Assembly: GCA_029279965.1 (NCBI GenBank)
Contig: JAJUHJ010000016.1
Coordinates: 1 to 38,150 of the forward strand
DNA length: 38,150 bases
Origin: Phyllobacteriaceae bacterium
Lineage (GTDB): Bacteria > Pseudomonadota > Alphaproteobacteria > Rhizobiales > Rhizobiaceae
Reading direction: 5' to 3'
Below are positions 24,937-32,487 of this stretch, piece by piece. Below the pieces are notes generated by a model that searched no databases, had not been told where the DNA came from, and worked only from the letters and a program-made list of their open reading frames with translations. A program made the position numbers and the translations under genes. Each line of letters opens with the position of its first letter. Position 1 is the stretch's first letter.

Positions 24937-26117
24937 TCTCTGACCCCCGACTTGCGTCGGATGGAACGGTCGCCGGCAGGCTCGTATGTGGTGCCGGACG
25001 AGAATTGCTCCGCGGCTTGCTTGCGCTCGATCTCAACGCCGACGCTTCCGGGCCCAAGTTCCAGCTTTTCAACGCGTACCGTGACGCGCGTTACGCGCGG
25101 GTCCGACAAAACATGGTTCGCGACTTGCTCGGCCAGCGCTTCCGCCAGTTCCACATGGCCGCGCGCGACGATGGAGCGAATACCGTCCATGATGATGTCG
25201 TAGGAAACGACATGGCGCATGTCCTGCGGATCGTCCGTGACGCGCCTGACTTCCGCCGTGACGTCGAAGCGGACGTTCTGCTGGCGGCCATGCTCGAAAC
25301 TGTAGGCGCCGATCTCCACCGGCAATACGAAATCGCGCACGAAAATCCGGTCCGTGCCGAGATCGGGACCGGCATCGTCCGGCGAATACCCACGCGCTGC
25401 AAGCAGACGGTAGTCGACAGCGGCGGAGCCCCCGCCGCTGCGTTCCTGCGGAATGAGCGTACGGATTCGCTTCACCGCTTCGATATCGATCCCCGCCGTT
25501 CGTTGCGAGCCGCCGCACAGCGCGCCACGAAAACCGAGAAAGTCCGGTCGGAACGGAAGAAGCCTTGGTATATCCGGCGCTTCCAGCGAGCCGCTGAGCC
25601 CTACGGCAAGACTATGCGACCGCGCTCGGCTGACGAAAGTGGGAACACGCTCGGGCGGAAGATGGTCGAGCAATCGGCCTTTTTCCTTGTCCGCCGTGTC
25701 CACCATTGCGCCGTAAAAGCCGCTCTCGGCAAAAACGGGCAACAGGTCGAAATCCGGCTGACGGTCGGCGAACAGGACTGCGACGAGCTTCACCCGCCCC
25801 GCAAATTGGGCGAGCGCCCGCGCGCAGGCGACCGCTGCCGGATCGGGGAGAAAACCGATCTTGATATAATCGATGCCCGTGGCAAGAATTGCTTCTACTT
25901 TGCCGGTAACGATTGCCGGGTCCATCGGAAGATTGCCGCACACCGCGCTAACGGGGCAGCGGCCCGCGACATGCGTGACCACCTGGCGTATCTCATCCTC
26001 TGCGACCGCGCCAAGAGCTCCATCTGCGGGGTTCTTCAAGTCGATGATATCGGCGCCGCCCACAAGAGCGATCTCTGCCTCGCTCACCCCTGTGACGCTG
26101 GCCAGAAGCTTCGTCAT
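24933..26117 (-). CDS. fusion of (5-formylfuran-3-yl)methyl phosphate synthase (MfnB) and dihydroneopterin aldolase (FolB)
   Basis: A 394-residue two-domain protein. Residues 1-225 match MfnB (DUF556), which makes the furan unit of methanofuran from two glyceraldehyde 3-phosphates. The Schiff-base lysine region DIIDLKNPADGALGA (Lys28), the second lysine in YIKIGF (Lys86) and the MVDTADKEKG site (Asp140/Lys144) are kept. After a linker of about 30 residues rich in G, S, A and D, residues 256-375 match FolB: DRIFVRDFVLPVEIGAYSFE, then QQNVRFDVTAEVRR, and the catalytic-lysine strand RVTVRVEKLELGPGS. FolB cleaves dihydroneopterin to give the hydroxymethylpterin needed for H4MPT. AGGAGT before the ATG at 26117 sets the start. 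First gene of the minus operon; divergent from the lut-like cluster. Confidence 0.88.
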   Translation of the reverse strand: MTKLLASVTGVSEAEIALVGGADIIDLKNPADGALGAVAEDEIRQVVTHVAGRCPVSAVCGNLPMDPAIVTGKVEAILATGIDYIKIGFLPDPAAVACARALAQFAGRVKLVAVLFADRQPDFDLLPVFAESGFYGAMVDTADKEKGRLLDHLPPERVPTFVSRARSHSLAVGLSGSLEAPDIPRLLPFRPDFLGFRGALCGGSQRTAGIDIEAVKRIRTLIPQERSGGGSAAVDYRLLAARGYSPDDAGPDLGTDRIFVRDFVLPVEIGAYSFEHGRQQNVRFDVTAEVRRVTDDPQDMRHVVSYDIIMDGIRSIVARGHVELAEALAEQVANHVLSDPRVTRVTVRVEKLELGPGSVGVEIERKQAAEQFSSGTTYEPAGDRSIRRKSGVRE

Positions 26118-26297
26118 CAGCAGCACTCCTGCCGGATCGTTCCGCGCACGGACAGGCTCGCACCCGATCTAGCAATGAAGAGGGTTGCGTGCGGTTCCCT
26201 ATGCGCTACTATCATTTGCGGGCACCTCAACAATTCTCTGTTCTCGTACGGTTCGCCGTCGCGAGGAGACGGGAGATATCGATCTGTGGGGAGCGTG

Positions 26298-27515
26298 GTG
26301 CCAAACACTCTCATTGCGTTATTGTATCTTTTTCTCCTGAGCGTCAACGCTTCGCTTTCCTATGCGCAGGAGAACGCGGCCGAGGCGGATGATGGCCCCC
26401 TTCAGGTTAAAATCGGCTATCTGCGCGCCTATGCGCCGCAACTCGCCCTCTCTGCGCTCGACGTTCCGCCGCGGGACGAAGGGGTCGCCGGCGCAGAGCT
26501 GGCGATCGACGACAACAACACGACCGGCAGCTTTCTCGGCCAGGAATTCTCCCTAGAGATAAAGGAAATAGAGCCTGGGTCAGACGCGACCGGAGCCTTT
26601 CAGGAGTTGGTCGACAACGGCAATGATTTCATTCTCACGGATATTTCCGCCGAGCAGCTTCTGTCGATTGCCGATGCCGCCAGCGAGGAAGGCGTGCTGC
26701 TGTTCAACGCCGGCGCGACCGATGGCATTTTGCGCGAAGAAGAATGCCGCGCAAACGTGTTTCACACGGCGCCGACGCGTGCCATGCTGGCCGATGCTCT
26801 GGCGCAGTACCTCATCTGGAAGCAATGGCGCAGCTGGGTCCTCATTTACGGCTCGCACGAGCCCGACCAGCTTTTTGCGGATGCACTCAGGCGTTCGGCC
26901 GAGCGGTTCGGAGGCGAGATCGTCGCCGAAAAGCTGTTCGAGGACCGTGGTACGGCGCGCCGGGCCGATTCCGGCGTGACACAGATCCAGCGGGAGATGC
27001 CGGTCTTCACCCAGGATCTTCCCGAGCATGACGTGGTGCTGGTCGCCGATGAGAGCGAGGTATTCGGTACATACCTGCCCTATCGCACATGGGTGCCGCG
27101 CCCCGTCGCCGGCACGGCGGGGCTCGTGCCATCGGCATGGCATCCAGCCAGCGAACAGTGGGGCGGCACACAGATCCAGAACCGGTTCGTCGACACAATC
27201 GGCCGCCGTATGGTCTCCAAGGACATGTCGGCCTGGACGGCAGGACGCGTCATCGGCGAGGCGGTAACGCGTACGCAGAGTGCGGATACCGCCACGATCG
27301 CCGAATACATCCGGTCAGACGATTTCGAGGTCGCCGCTTTCCGCGGGCAGAAGCTGACGTTCCGGAAATGGAACCAGCAATTGCGCCAACCGATCTTCCT
27401 TGGGGACGGTCGTTCCGTTGTCTCGACCTCTCCCCAGGAGGGTTTCCTGCATCAGGTCTCGGAACTCGATACGCTCGGCGTTGACGAGCCCGAAACGCAA
27501 TGTGTTCTCAACTAG
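26298..27515 (+). CDS. lutA: LutA-like ABC transporter substrate-binding protein (PQQ-dehydrogenase-associated)
   Basis: A 405-residue exported protein of the type I periplasmic-binding fold, of the group tied to PQQ-dependent alcohol dehydrogenase clusters and matching LutA of the M. extorquens lanthanide transport cluster in gene context. The signal region is PNTLIALLYLFLLSVNASLS with cleavage likely after YAQ. The mature part reads VKIGYLRAYAPQLALSALD, AGAELAIDDNNTTGSFLG, then LLFNAGATDGILREEEC, and ends with two Cys-containing segments. GGGGA at 26288-26292 fits GTG at 26298; GTGs at 26286 and 26295 and an ATG at 26175 are alternatives. The same frame is open far upstream, but there it is antisense to the MfnB-FolB gene. 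Confidence 0.8.
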   Translation: MPNTLIALLYLFLLSVNASLSYAQENAAEADDGPLQVKIGYLRAYAPQLALSALDVPPRDEGVAGAELAIDDNNTTGSFLGQEFSLEIKEIEPGSDATGAFQELVDNGNDFILTDISAEQLLSIADAASEEGVLLFNAGATDGILREEECRANVFHTAPTRAMLADALAQYLIWKQWRSWVLIYGSHEPDQLFADALRRSAERFGGEIVAEKLFEDRGTARRADSGVTQIQREMPVFTQDLPEHDVVLVADESEVFGTYLPYRTWVPRPVAGTAGLVPSAWHPASEQWGGTQIQNRFVDTIGRRMVSKDMSAWTAGRVIGEAVTRTQSADTATIAEYIRSDDFEVAAFRGQKLTFRKWNQQLRQPIFLGDGRSVVSTSPQEGFLHQVSELDTLGVDEPETQCVLN

Positions 27516-27542
27516 GTTTATCAAGGAGTGGGAGGAGCTCGA

Positions 27543-28517
27543 ATGCGAAAACCTTTGTCCGTGCTTGCGGGCGCAACGATCGCCGCGATCATGTCCAGCC
27601 CGGCCTCAGCCTATATGGCCTATGTATCGAATGAACGGGGGAACTCCGTCACCGTCATCGACACGGAGACGATGGAGGTGGTCGACACCATCGAGGTCGG
27701 CCAGCGCCCGCGTGGAATAACCGTCTCTCACGACGGCAAGTTCATCTATCTGTGTGCCAGCGACGACGACACGGTGGAGGTCATCGACACGTCCGATTAT
27801 TCGATCCTCGGAAACCTTCCTTCTGGTCCCGACCCGGAACTGTTCGTCCTGTCGCCCGACGGAAAGACACTTTATGTGGCCAATGAGGACGACAATCTGG
27901 TCACCGTCATAGACATCGAGAACAGGAGCGTGGTGACGGAAATTCCCGTTGGCGTGGAGCCGGAGGGAATGGGCATAAGCCCCGATGGCTCGACGCTGGT
28001 CAACACGTCGGAAACGACGAATATGGCCCATTTTATCGACACCGAGACGCACCAGATCACGCACAACGTTCTGGTGGATTCACGGCCGCGCTTTGCCGAG
28101 TTCATGCCGGATGGATCGGAAGTCTGGGTCAGTGCCGAGATCGGCGGAACGGTGTCGGTGATCGACAATGAGACGCGCGAGATCACGCACAAGATCACGT
28201 TCGAGATACCGGGCCTGAGACCGGAAACCATCCAGCCGGTGGGCGTGCGCATTACGGATGACGGGACCAAAGCCTATGTGGCGCTGGGTCCGGCAAACCG
28301 CGTGGCGGTGGTCAACACCGAAACTTATGAGGTGGAAAAATACGTGCTGGTCGGCCAGCGCGTCTGGCAGCTCGCCTTCACACCGGACCAGAAGACCATC
28401 ATCAGCACCAACGGCATCTCGAACGACGTAACCTTCATCGACGTGGAGACGGACGAACCCATCCAGTCGGTAACGGTAGGCCAGCAGCCCTGGGGCGTGG
28501 TCGTTTCGCCAAATTGA
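27543..28517 (+). CDS. exported YVTN-type beta-propeller protein
   Basis: A 324-residue periplasmic protein: signal peptide MRKPLSVLAGATIAAIMS with cleavage after ASA, followed by seven repeats of about 40 residues with the YVTN propeller pattern. Repeats read AYVSNERGNSVTVIDTET, IYLCASDDDTVEVIDTSD, LYVANEDDNLVTVIDIEN, VNTSETTNMAHFIDTET, VWVSAEIGGTVSVIDNET, AYVALGPANRVAVVNTET and IISTNGISNDVTFIDVET. Propellers of this type accompany PQQ-dependent catabolism and the lut cluster; their job is unproven, possibly metal or protein binding. The loops are rich in Asp and Glu. GGAGGAG at 27531-27537 fixes the ATG at 27543. The gene follows the binding-protein gene after 27 bases. Confidence 0.88.
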   Translation: MRKPLSVLAGATIAAIMSSPASAYMAYVSNERGNSVTVIDTETMEVVDTIEVGQRPRGITVSHDGKFIYLCASDDDTVEVIDTSDYSILGNLPSGPDPELFVLSPDGKTLYVANEDDNLVTVIDIENRSVVTEIPVGVEPEGMGISPDGSTLVNTSETTNMAHFIDTETHQITHNVLVDSRPRFAEFMPDGSEVWVSAEIGGTVSVIDNETREITHKITFEIPGLRPETIQPVGVRITDDGTKAYVALGPANRVAVVNTETYEVEKYVLVGQRVWQLAFTPDQKTIISTNGISNDVTFIDVETDEPIQSVTVGQQPWGVVVSPN

Positions 28518-28540
28518 GCATGAACAAAGCGGAGGGAATT

Positions 28541-29002
28541 ATGAAGGGATTTATGGCGCTGCTCCTTGCGATGGGCCTTGCCGCTGTGCCGCACACCCAT
28601 GTGTGGGCACAGGATGACGATGATGATGACGACGACAATGGGGTTACGCTGTCCAGCAAGGAACTACCGGAGCTAATTCTCGGCGCCGAGGGCGACGACT
28701 TCGCGGTCAACCAGCAGAATTTCGAGCTCGTCGCCGGACAGCCTTATATTTGGGAAATCACGTCCCAGGGCAATCTGGAATACAAGTTCTTTACGGACCT
28801 GTTCCGCAATGTCTGGATGAATCAGATCGTCATAAACGATCTCGAAGTGCATATGAATGGTGCTCCGGCGTGGCTCGAATTCGATGCGCATGGCACGATT
28901 CAGGTGCAGTTCGTGGCGGCTCGTCCCGGCTTTCACAGCTGGTCGGTGGCAGACCTTGAGGACAGGGGCATGCAGGGCACGATCATCATCAGCCAGCCCT
29001 GA
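28541..29002 (+). CDS. exported poly-Asp, cupredoxin-like protein of the lut-like cluster
   Basis: A 153-residue exported protein. The signal peptide MKGFMALLLAMGLAAVPHTH ends at VWA; immediately after the predicted cut come Gln and eight consecutive aspartates. The remaining 115 residues look like a cupredoxin beta-sandwich: NQQNFELVAGQPYIWEITSQ, a middle DLFRNVWMNQIVINDLEVH, and the end AARPGFHSWSVADLEDRGM followed by QGTIII. In true cupredoxins the last loop carries Cys-His-Met copper ligands; here the Cys and second His are missing and acidic residues stand nearby. A role in binding a hard cation such as a lanthanide or calcium is inference. GGAGGG at 28531-28536 fits the ATG at 28541; an ATG at 28520 is possible. 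Confidence 0.75.
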   Translation: MKGFMALLLAMGLAAVPHTHVWAQDDDDDDDDNGVTLSSKELPELILGAEGDDFAVNQQNFELVAGQPYIWEITSQGNLEYKFFTDLFRNVWMNQIVINDLEVHMNGAPAWLEFDAHGTIQVQFVAARPGFHSWSVADLEDRGMQGTIIISQP

Positions 29003-29018
29003 GCATGTTGCATCATGA

Positions 29019-29064
29019 AATAGAGCGCCGGATGTGCATCCAATATGGCGCCCGGCGCTCTATT
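29019..29064 (+). terminator. hairpin between the cupredoxin-like gene and the ABC ATPase gene
   Basis: A perfect 13-bp inverted repeat, AATAGAGCGCCGG with CCGGCGCTCTATT, around a 20-base loop, lying 16 bases after one stop and 21 bases before the next start. No T-run follows, so it may act as a partial terminator or mRNA-stabilising structure that sets unequal levels of the periplasmic proteins and the membrane transporter. Confidence 0.5.
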
Positions 29065-29085
29065 GCCGGACACGATTGCTGAACA

Positions 29086-29883
29086 ATGGAGGAGAAGGTG
29101 CGTCACGCCGAGGTGCAGAAGCGGCCGGATGCCGCCGCGGCGTTGGAAGTGGACGCGGTAAGCCATGCCTATGGCCGCAAGAAGGCTCTCGATGATGTCA
29201 CCTTCTCCATCCCTCCTGCCTGTTTTACTGTGCTTCTGGGCCTCAACGGCGCGGGAAAAACCACCCTCTTCTCCTTGATCAGCCGCCTTTACGCCACTCA
29301 AAAGGGATCGATCCGAATATTCGGTCACGCTATAGACCGTGCACCGCGGGAGGCGCTGCGACGCCTCGGCATAGTCTTTCAGGCGCGCACGCTGGACCTT
29401 GATCTCAGCGTGCGCCAGAACCTTGCCTATCATGCTTCCCTGCATGGCATCGGCGCGGCCGATGCCCGCCGCCGGATCCAAAGTGTCCTCGAGACGGTCG
29501 AAATGGGCGGGCGCCTGCACGACAAGGTGCGCAGGCTCTCCGGCGGCCAGATGCGGCGGGTGGAGATCGCCCGTGCGCTGCTCCACCAGCCGAGATTGCT
29601 GCTCCTCGACGAGGCGACCGTAGGGCTCGACGTTCAGTCGCGCGCTTCCATCCTCGCCTTCATTCGCGAGCTGGTGAGTACGGAAGGCATCAGCGTGCTG
29701 TGGGCCACCCACCTGATTGACGAAGTCCAGCGGGAGGACGATGTGGTCGTCCTCAATCAAGGCAGGGTCACCGCCAGCGGACAAGTGCCGGATGTGCTGA
29801 CGGCAACCGGCACATCCGATATCGCAGCAGCCTTCTCGCAGCTTTGCAGACCCGCCGTACCGGCCGAGGAAGGTTCGCTATGA
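29086..29883 (+). CDS. lutE: LutE-like ABC transporter ATP-binding protein
   Basis: A 265-residue cytosolic ATPase of the ABC-2 (drug/polysaccharide export) subfamily. It has Walker A (LLGLNGAGKTTLFSL, about residue 50), Q-loop region RRLGIVFQARTLDLDLSV, signature RRLSGGQMRRVEIARALL, Walker B (LLLLDEATVGLDVQSR) and H-loop VLWATHLIDEV. It pairs with the permease encoded immediately downstream (ATGA overlap) and, by context, with the LutA-like binding protein; in M. extorquens LutE powers lanthanide uptake into the cytosol. The frame begins with ATG at 29086, but GGAGGAG just inside it suits GTG at 29098, so the true start may be four codons later. Confidence 0.85.
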   Translation: MEEKVRHAEVQKRPDAAAALEVDAVSHAYGRKKALDDVTFSIPPACFTVLLGLNGAGKTTLFSLISRLYATQKGSIRIFGHAIDRAPREALRRLGIVFQARTLDLDLSVRQNLAYHASLHGIGAADARRRIQSVLETVEMGGRLHDKVRRLSGGQMRRVEIARALLHQPRLLLLDEATVGLDVQSRASILAFIRELVSTEGISVLWATHLIDEVQREDDVVVLNQGRVTASGQVPDVLTATGTSDIAAAFSQLCRPAVPAEEGSL

Positions 29884-30758
29884 GCTCGCGAAGTGCGCAC
29901 AAAGCAACTGTGGCACCGCCGCCTCCGCTGCACTCCCGGCCTTATGGTCTGCGCAACTATCTCATCTGCCTGCGAGGCATTCTCGCGCGCGAGGGATTGC
30001 GCTTTCTGCACCAACGGGAGCGATTCATCGCCTCTCTTGTGCGGCCGCTGGTCTGGCTGTTCATCTTCGCAGCCGGATTCCGGCAGGTGCTCGGCGTCTC
30101 GATCGTCCCGCCGTACAAGACCTACATTCTTTACGAGGTCTATATCACGCCGGGTCTTGCCGGCATGATCCTTCTCTTCAGCGGCATGCAATCGTCGCTT
30201 TCCATGGTCTATGACCGGGAAATGGGCAACATGCGCACGCTGCTGGTGAGCCCTTTTCCGCGCTGGTTTCTGCTTGTCTCAAAGCTGCTTGCCGGCGTGA
30301 CCGTTTCGATTGCGCAGGTCTATGTCTTTCTGGCGATCGCCTGGTTCTGGGGAGTTAAGCCGCCGCCGCTCGGCTATCTTTTCGTGCTGCCGGCACTCTT
30401 CCTTTCAGGCCTCATGCTCGGGTCGCTGGGCATGTTGCTGTCTTCTCTCATCAAGCAACTCGAAAATTTCTCGGGGATCATGAACTTCGTCATCTTTCCC
30501 ATGTATTTTGCCTCCTCTGCGCTTTACCCGCTCTGGCGCATACAGGAGGCGAGCCCGCTCCTTTACACGATATGCCGCGCCAATCCCTTCACCTATGTGG
30601 TGGAACTCATTCGCTTTGCCTTTTACGGGCAGGTTGAGTGGACCTCGCTGGCGGTGGTGTTAGGCTTCACCGCGGTCTTCCTCGTCGGCGCCATCGTCGC
30701 CTACGACCCTTCGCGCGGCCTTATGACCAGGAAACAGGAAATGGGAGGAAACGCCTGA
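29880..30758 (+). CDS. lutF: LutF-like ABC-2 type permease
   Basis: A 292-residue inner-membrane protein of the ABC-2 permease family with six predicted spans: PLVWLFIFAAGFRQVL, GLAGMILLFSGMQSSLSMV, LLAGVTVSIAQVYVFLAIAW, LFVLPALFLSGLMLGSLGML, FSGIMNFVIFPMYFASSAL and LAVVLGFTAVFLVGAIVAYD. The DREMGNMRTLLVSPFPRW segment between spans 2 and 3 is the typical coupling region, and PLWRIQEASPLLYTICRANP the conserved loop near the end. The ATG at 29880 overlaps the ATPase stop (ATGA). The permease type is that of exporters, yet a binding protein is encoded in the same operon, the arrangement known for the lut system. Confidence 0.87.
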   Translation: MSSRSAHKATVAPPPPLHSRPYGLRNYLICLRGILAREGLRFLHQRERFIASLVRPLVWLFIFAAGFRQVLGVSIVPPYKTYILYEVYITPGLAGMILLFSGMQSSLSMVYDREMGNMRTLLVSPFPRWFLLVSKLLAGVTVSIAQVYVFLAIAWFWGVKPPPLGYLFVLPALFLSGLMLGSLGMLLSSLIKQLENFSGIMNFVIFPMYFASSALYPLWRIQEASPLLYTICRANPFTYVVELIRFAFYGQVEWTSLAVVLGFTAVFLVGAIVAYDPSRGLMTRKQEMGGNA

Positions 30759-31402
30759 TGCGATGGAGCAGCCTTTCCAAGTGTCTGGCCGTTGCTGGCC
30801 TATCGACGATGCTGACAATCCCTCCTCTCGCCGCCCAGGAGAGCGACGAGCAATTTTGGCCATGCATTCAGCGCAAAGTGCCGCATTTGTCGCTGCCGCA
30901 AATCTGGAATGGTCCGGAATTGCCGTCATCTGCCGAGAACTGGCAAGACAATCCGGAGGTGTCCGCATTGGTAACGGAAGTGGCAGCGCGGCGCGTGCCT
31001 TTGGAGGAGGCGCAGCAGCGGATCCGCGATTTTGCCGCCGGCCTTTCCGGTGAAGCGCAGAAAGAGCACCTGTTGATGCTCGTTCAGGGCCTGTTCGATC
31101 ATATGGATAGGGAACGCGCCGACGTGATGGACGGCATCGAACGCTATACGCGTGGTCAGGTGGCGATGGCCGATGCGCTACGTCAGGAGACGGCGGCGGT
31201 CGATACCTTGCGCCGTAACCCGGATTCGGACCCCGACGAGGTGGCACGTCGCGTGCAGGAGCTCGAATTCCAGACACGCGTTTTTCAGGAACGCGCCGAA
31301 TCCCTGACTTACGTCTGTGAGGTGCCGGCTGTGATCGAAAGCAGGCTCTATCAACTCGCCAACACGGTGTTGGCGGTTCTGCAGCCCTCAGGTGGCGGCT
31401 GA
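30758..31402 (+). CDS. exported helical protein, last gene of the lut-like operon (LutG-like position)
   Basis: A 214-residue exported protein that I recognise only by context. The signal peptide SLSKCLAVAGLSTMLTIPPL is cut after AAQ. The mature part starts with a conserved-looking segment QFWPCIQRKVPHLSLPQIW and NGPELPSSAENW, then is almost wholly helical and acidic (EAQQRIRDFAAGLSGEAQK, HMDRERADVMDGIERY, VARRVQELEFQTRVFQERAE), ending with a second cysteine (YVCEVPAVIES) that could pair with the first. The start overlaps the permease stop by one base (TGATG), so it is in the operon; it corresponds in position to the exported protein LutG. Its last 15 bases overlap the convergent cbbR gene. 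Confidence 0.65.
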   Translation: MRWSSLSKCLAVAGLSTMLTIPPLAAQESDEQFWPCIQRKVPHLSLPQIWNGPELPSSAENWQDNPEVSALVTEVAARRVPLEEAQQRIRDFAAGLSGEAQKEHLLMLVQGLFDHMDRERADVMDGIERYTRGQVAMADALRQETAAVDTLRRNPDSDPDEVARRVQELEFQTRVFQERAESLTYVCEVPAVIESRLYQLANTVLAVLQPSGGG

Positions 31403-32338
31403 GGAAGCCTGCCGGGGACGAAAGGTGTGGGGCAAAGGCAGATGCGCCGCCCCTTTTCTCTTCAGGAACTCATGGAAGGCTTCCATCGCCGGCGACATGG
31501 CGCGGTCCGCACGCATGACGGCGTACCACTGGCGCAGGATCGGCAGCCCGACCACGTCGAGAATAATCAGCCGCCCCGCCTCGACCTCCGCCTCAATGGT
31601 GTGCGCGGAGATAAAGGCGATGCCGAGCCCCGCCATAACCGCCTGCTTGATTGTCTCGTTGGAATCCATTTCAAGCCCGAGATCGTCGATGCGCCCCGGT
31701 ATGTCGCTGAAGAAGATCTCCAGTGAAAAACGCGTGCCGGAGCCATGCTCGCGGACAAGAAAATTTTCCTGCGCAATCCTTTCCTTTGAAATGCCATGGA
31801 CGGTGGCCAGGGGGTGATCGGGCGGCGCGACAATCACCAGCGGATGATCGCCGAACGGTGTCGCCGTAACCGATACGTCCTTTGGCGGGCGGCCCATCAG
31901 AGCCATGTCGACCGCGTGGCTTTTCAGGTTGGCGATCGTCTCCGCGCGGTTGCCCACTGACAGCAGCATTTCGACCTTGGGAAGCTCTTTCATGAATGCA
32001 GCCATCAGGCGCGGCGCGAAATACTTCGCTGTGGAGATGACACCAAGTCGAAGGCTGCCGGCCCGCAATCCCTTGATTGCATCTATCTCGTCGCGCATCT
32101 GACGCAGCCGCTCATCGATGGCTTGCGCCGTACCAGTCGCCACCATGCCTGCGGCAGTGGGACGCATCCCCTCCGCCGTGCGGTCGAACAACTCAAGGCC
32201 GAGTTCCTCCTCAAGCTGGCGAAGCTGAATGGTGACGGCCGGCGCTGTAAGCCCTAACGCTTTGGCAGCGCTTACAATTTTTCCATGAGCGGCAATTGCC
32301 TGCAAGGTCCGCAATTGCCGGAGCGTCAAGTTCCACAT
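31388..32338 (-). CDS. cbbR: LysR-type regulator CbbR
   Basis: CbbR, 316 residues, is the LysR-family activator of Calvin-cycle operons, responding to metabolites such as RuBP or NADPH. The N-terminal winged helix-turn-helix is clear (LTLRQLRTLQAIAAHGKIV, AAKALGLTAPAVTIQLRQLE, ELFDRTAEGMRPTAAG), and the effector domain reads GSLRLGVISTAKYFAPRL, HAVDMALMGRPPKD, ENFLVREHGSGTRF and VMAGLGIAFISAHTI, typical of CbbR. It is transcribed away from cbbF with 212 bases between starts, and candidate operator half-sites lie 8-55 bases from its own ATG, which suggests autoregulation. The 3' end overlaps the last lut-like gene by 15 bases. Confidence 0.93.
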   Translation of the reverse strand: MWNLTLRQLRTLQAIAAHGKIVSAAKALGLTAPAVTIQLRQLEEELGLELFDRTAEGMRPTAAGMVATGTAQAIDERLRQMRDEIDAIKGLRAGSLRLGVISTAKYFAPRLMAAFMKELPKVEMLLSVGNRAETIANLKSHAVDMALMGRPPKDVSVTATPFGDHPLVIVAPPDHPLATVHGISKERIAQENFLVREHGSGTRFSLEIFFSDIPGRIDDLGLEMDSNETIKQAVMAGLGIAFISAHTIEAEVEAGRLIILDVVGLPILRQWYAVMRADRAMSPAMEAFHEFLKRKGAAHLPLPHTFRPRQASSAAT

Positions 32339-32345
32339 AGCTCAT

Positions 32346-32360
32346 ATTAAATTATTTTTA
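32346..32360. promoter_or_regulatory. candidate CbbR-binding site 1 (ATTAA-N7-TTA)
   Basis: ATTAA (32346-32350), seven bases, TTA (32358-32360). This fits the TNA-N7-TNA pattern described for CbbR and the T-N11-A rule of LysR regulators. It lies only 7 bases upstream of the cbbR start codon. Confidence 0.45.
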
Positions 32361-32376
32361 TCCGTTCAGTAAAGCA

Positions 32377-32393
32377 ATTAAAGTGTACTTAAT
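32377..32393. promoter_or_regulatory. candidate CbbR-binding site 2 (ATTAA-N7-TTAAT)
   Basis: ATTAA (32377-32381) and TTAAT (32389-32393) form perfect 5-base arms around AGTGTAC. The site repeats the pattern of site 1 with a 31-base offset, about three helical turns, on the same face, as is usual for the recognition and activation sites of LysR-type regulators. Confidence 0.5.
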
Positions 32394-32487
32394 AACCGAA
32401 GCCTGTTTTTCTGCATCTACTAGCGATGAGTTCCACAGCGCCAGGCGCCTTCGGACGCACAAAGACGCCGCAAGCGCCTGAATTCAC

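Noticed and set aside
25005-26297. Long plus-strand open frame continuous with the LutA-like gene (over 430 extra codons)
   Set aside because: It is antisense to the well-supported MfnB-FolB gene, is rich in R/A/G without family wording, and lies before the evident signal peptide.
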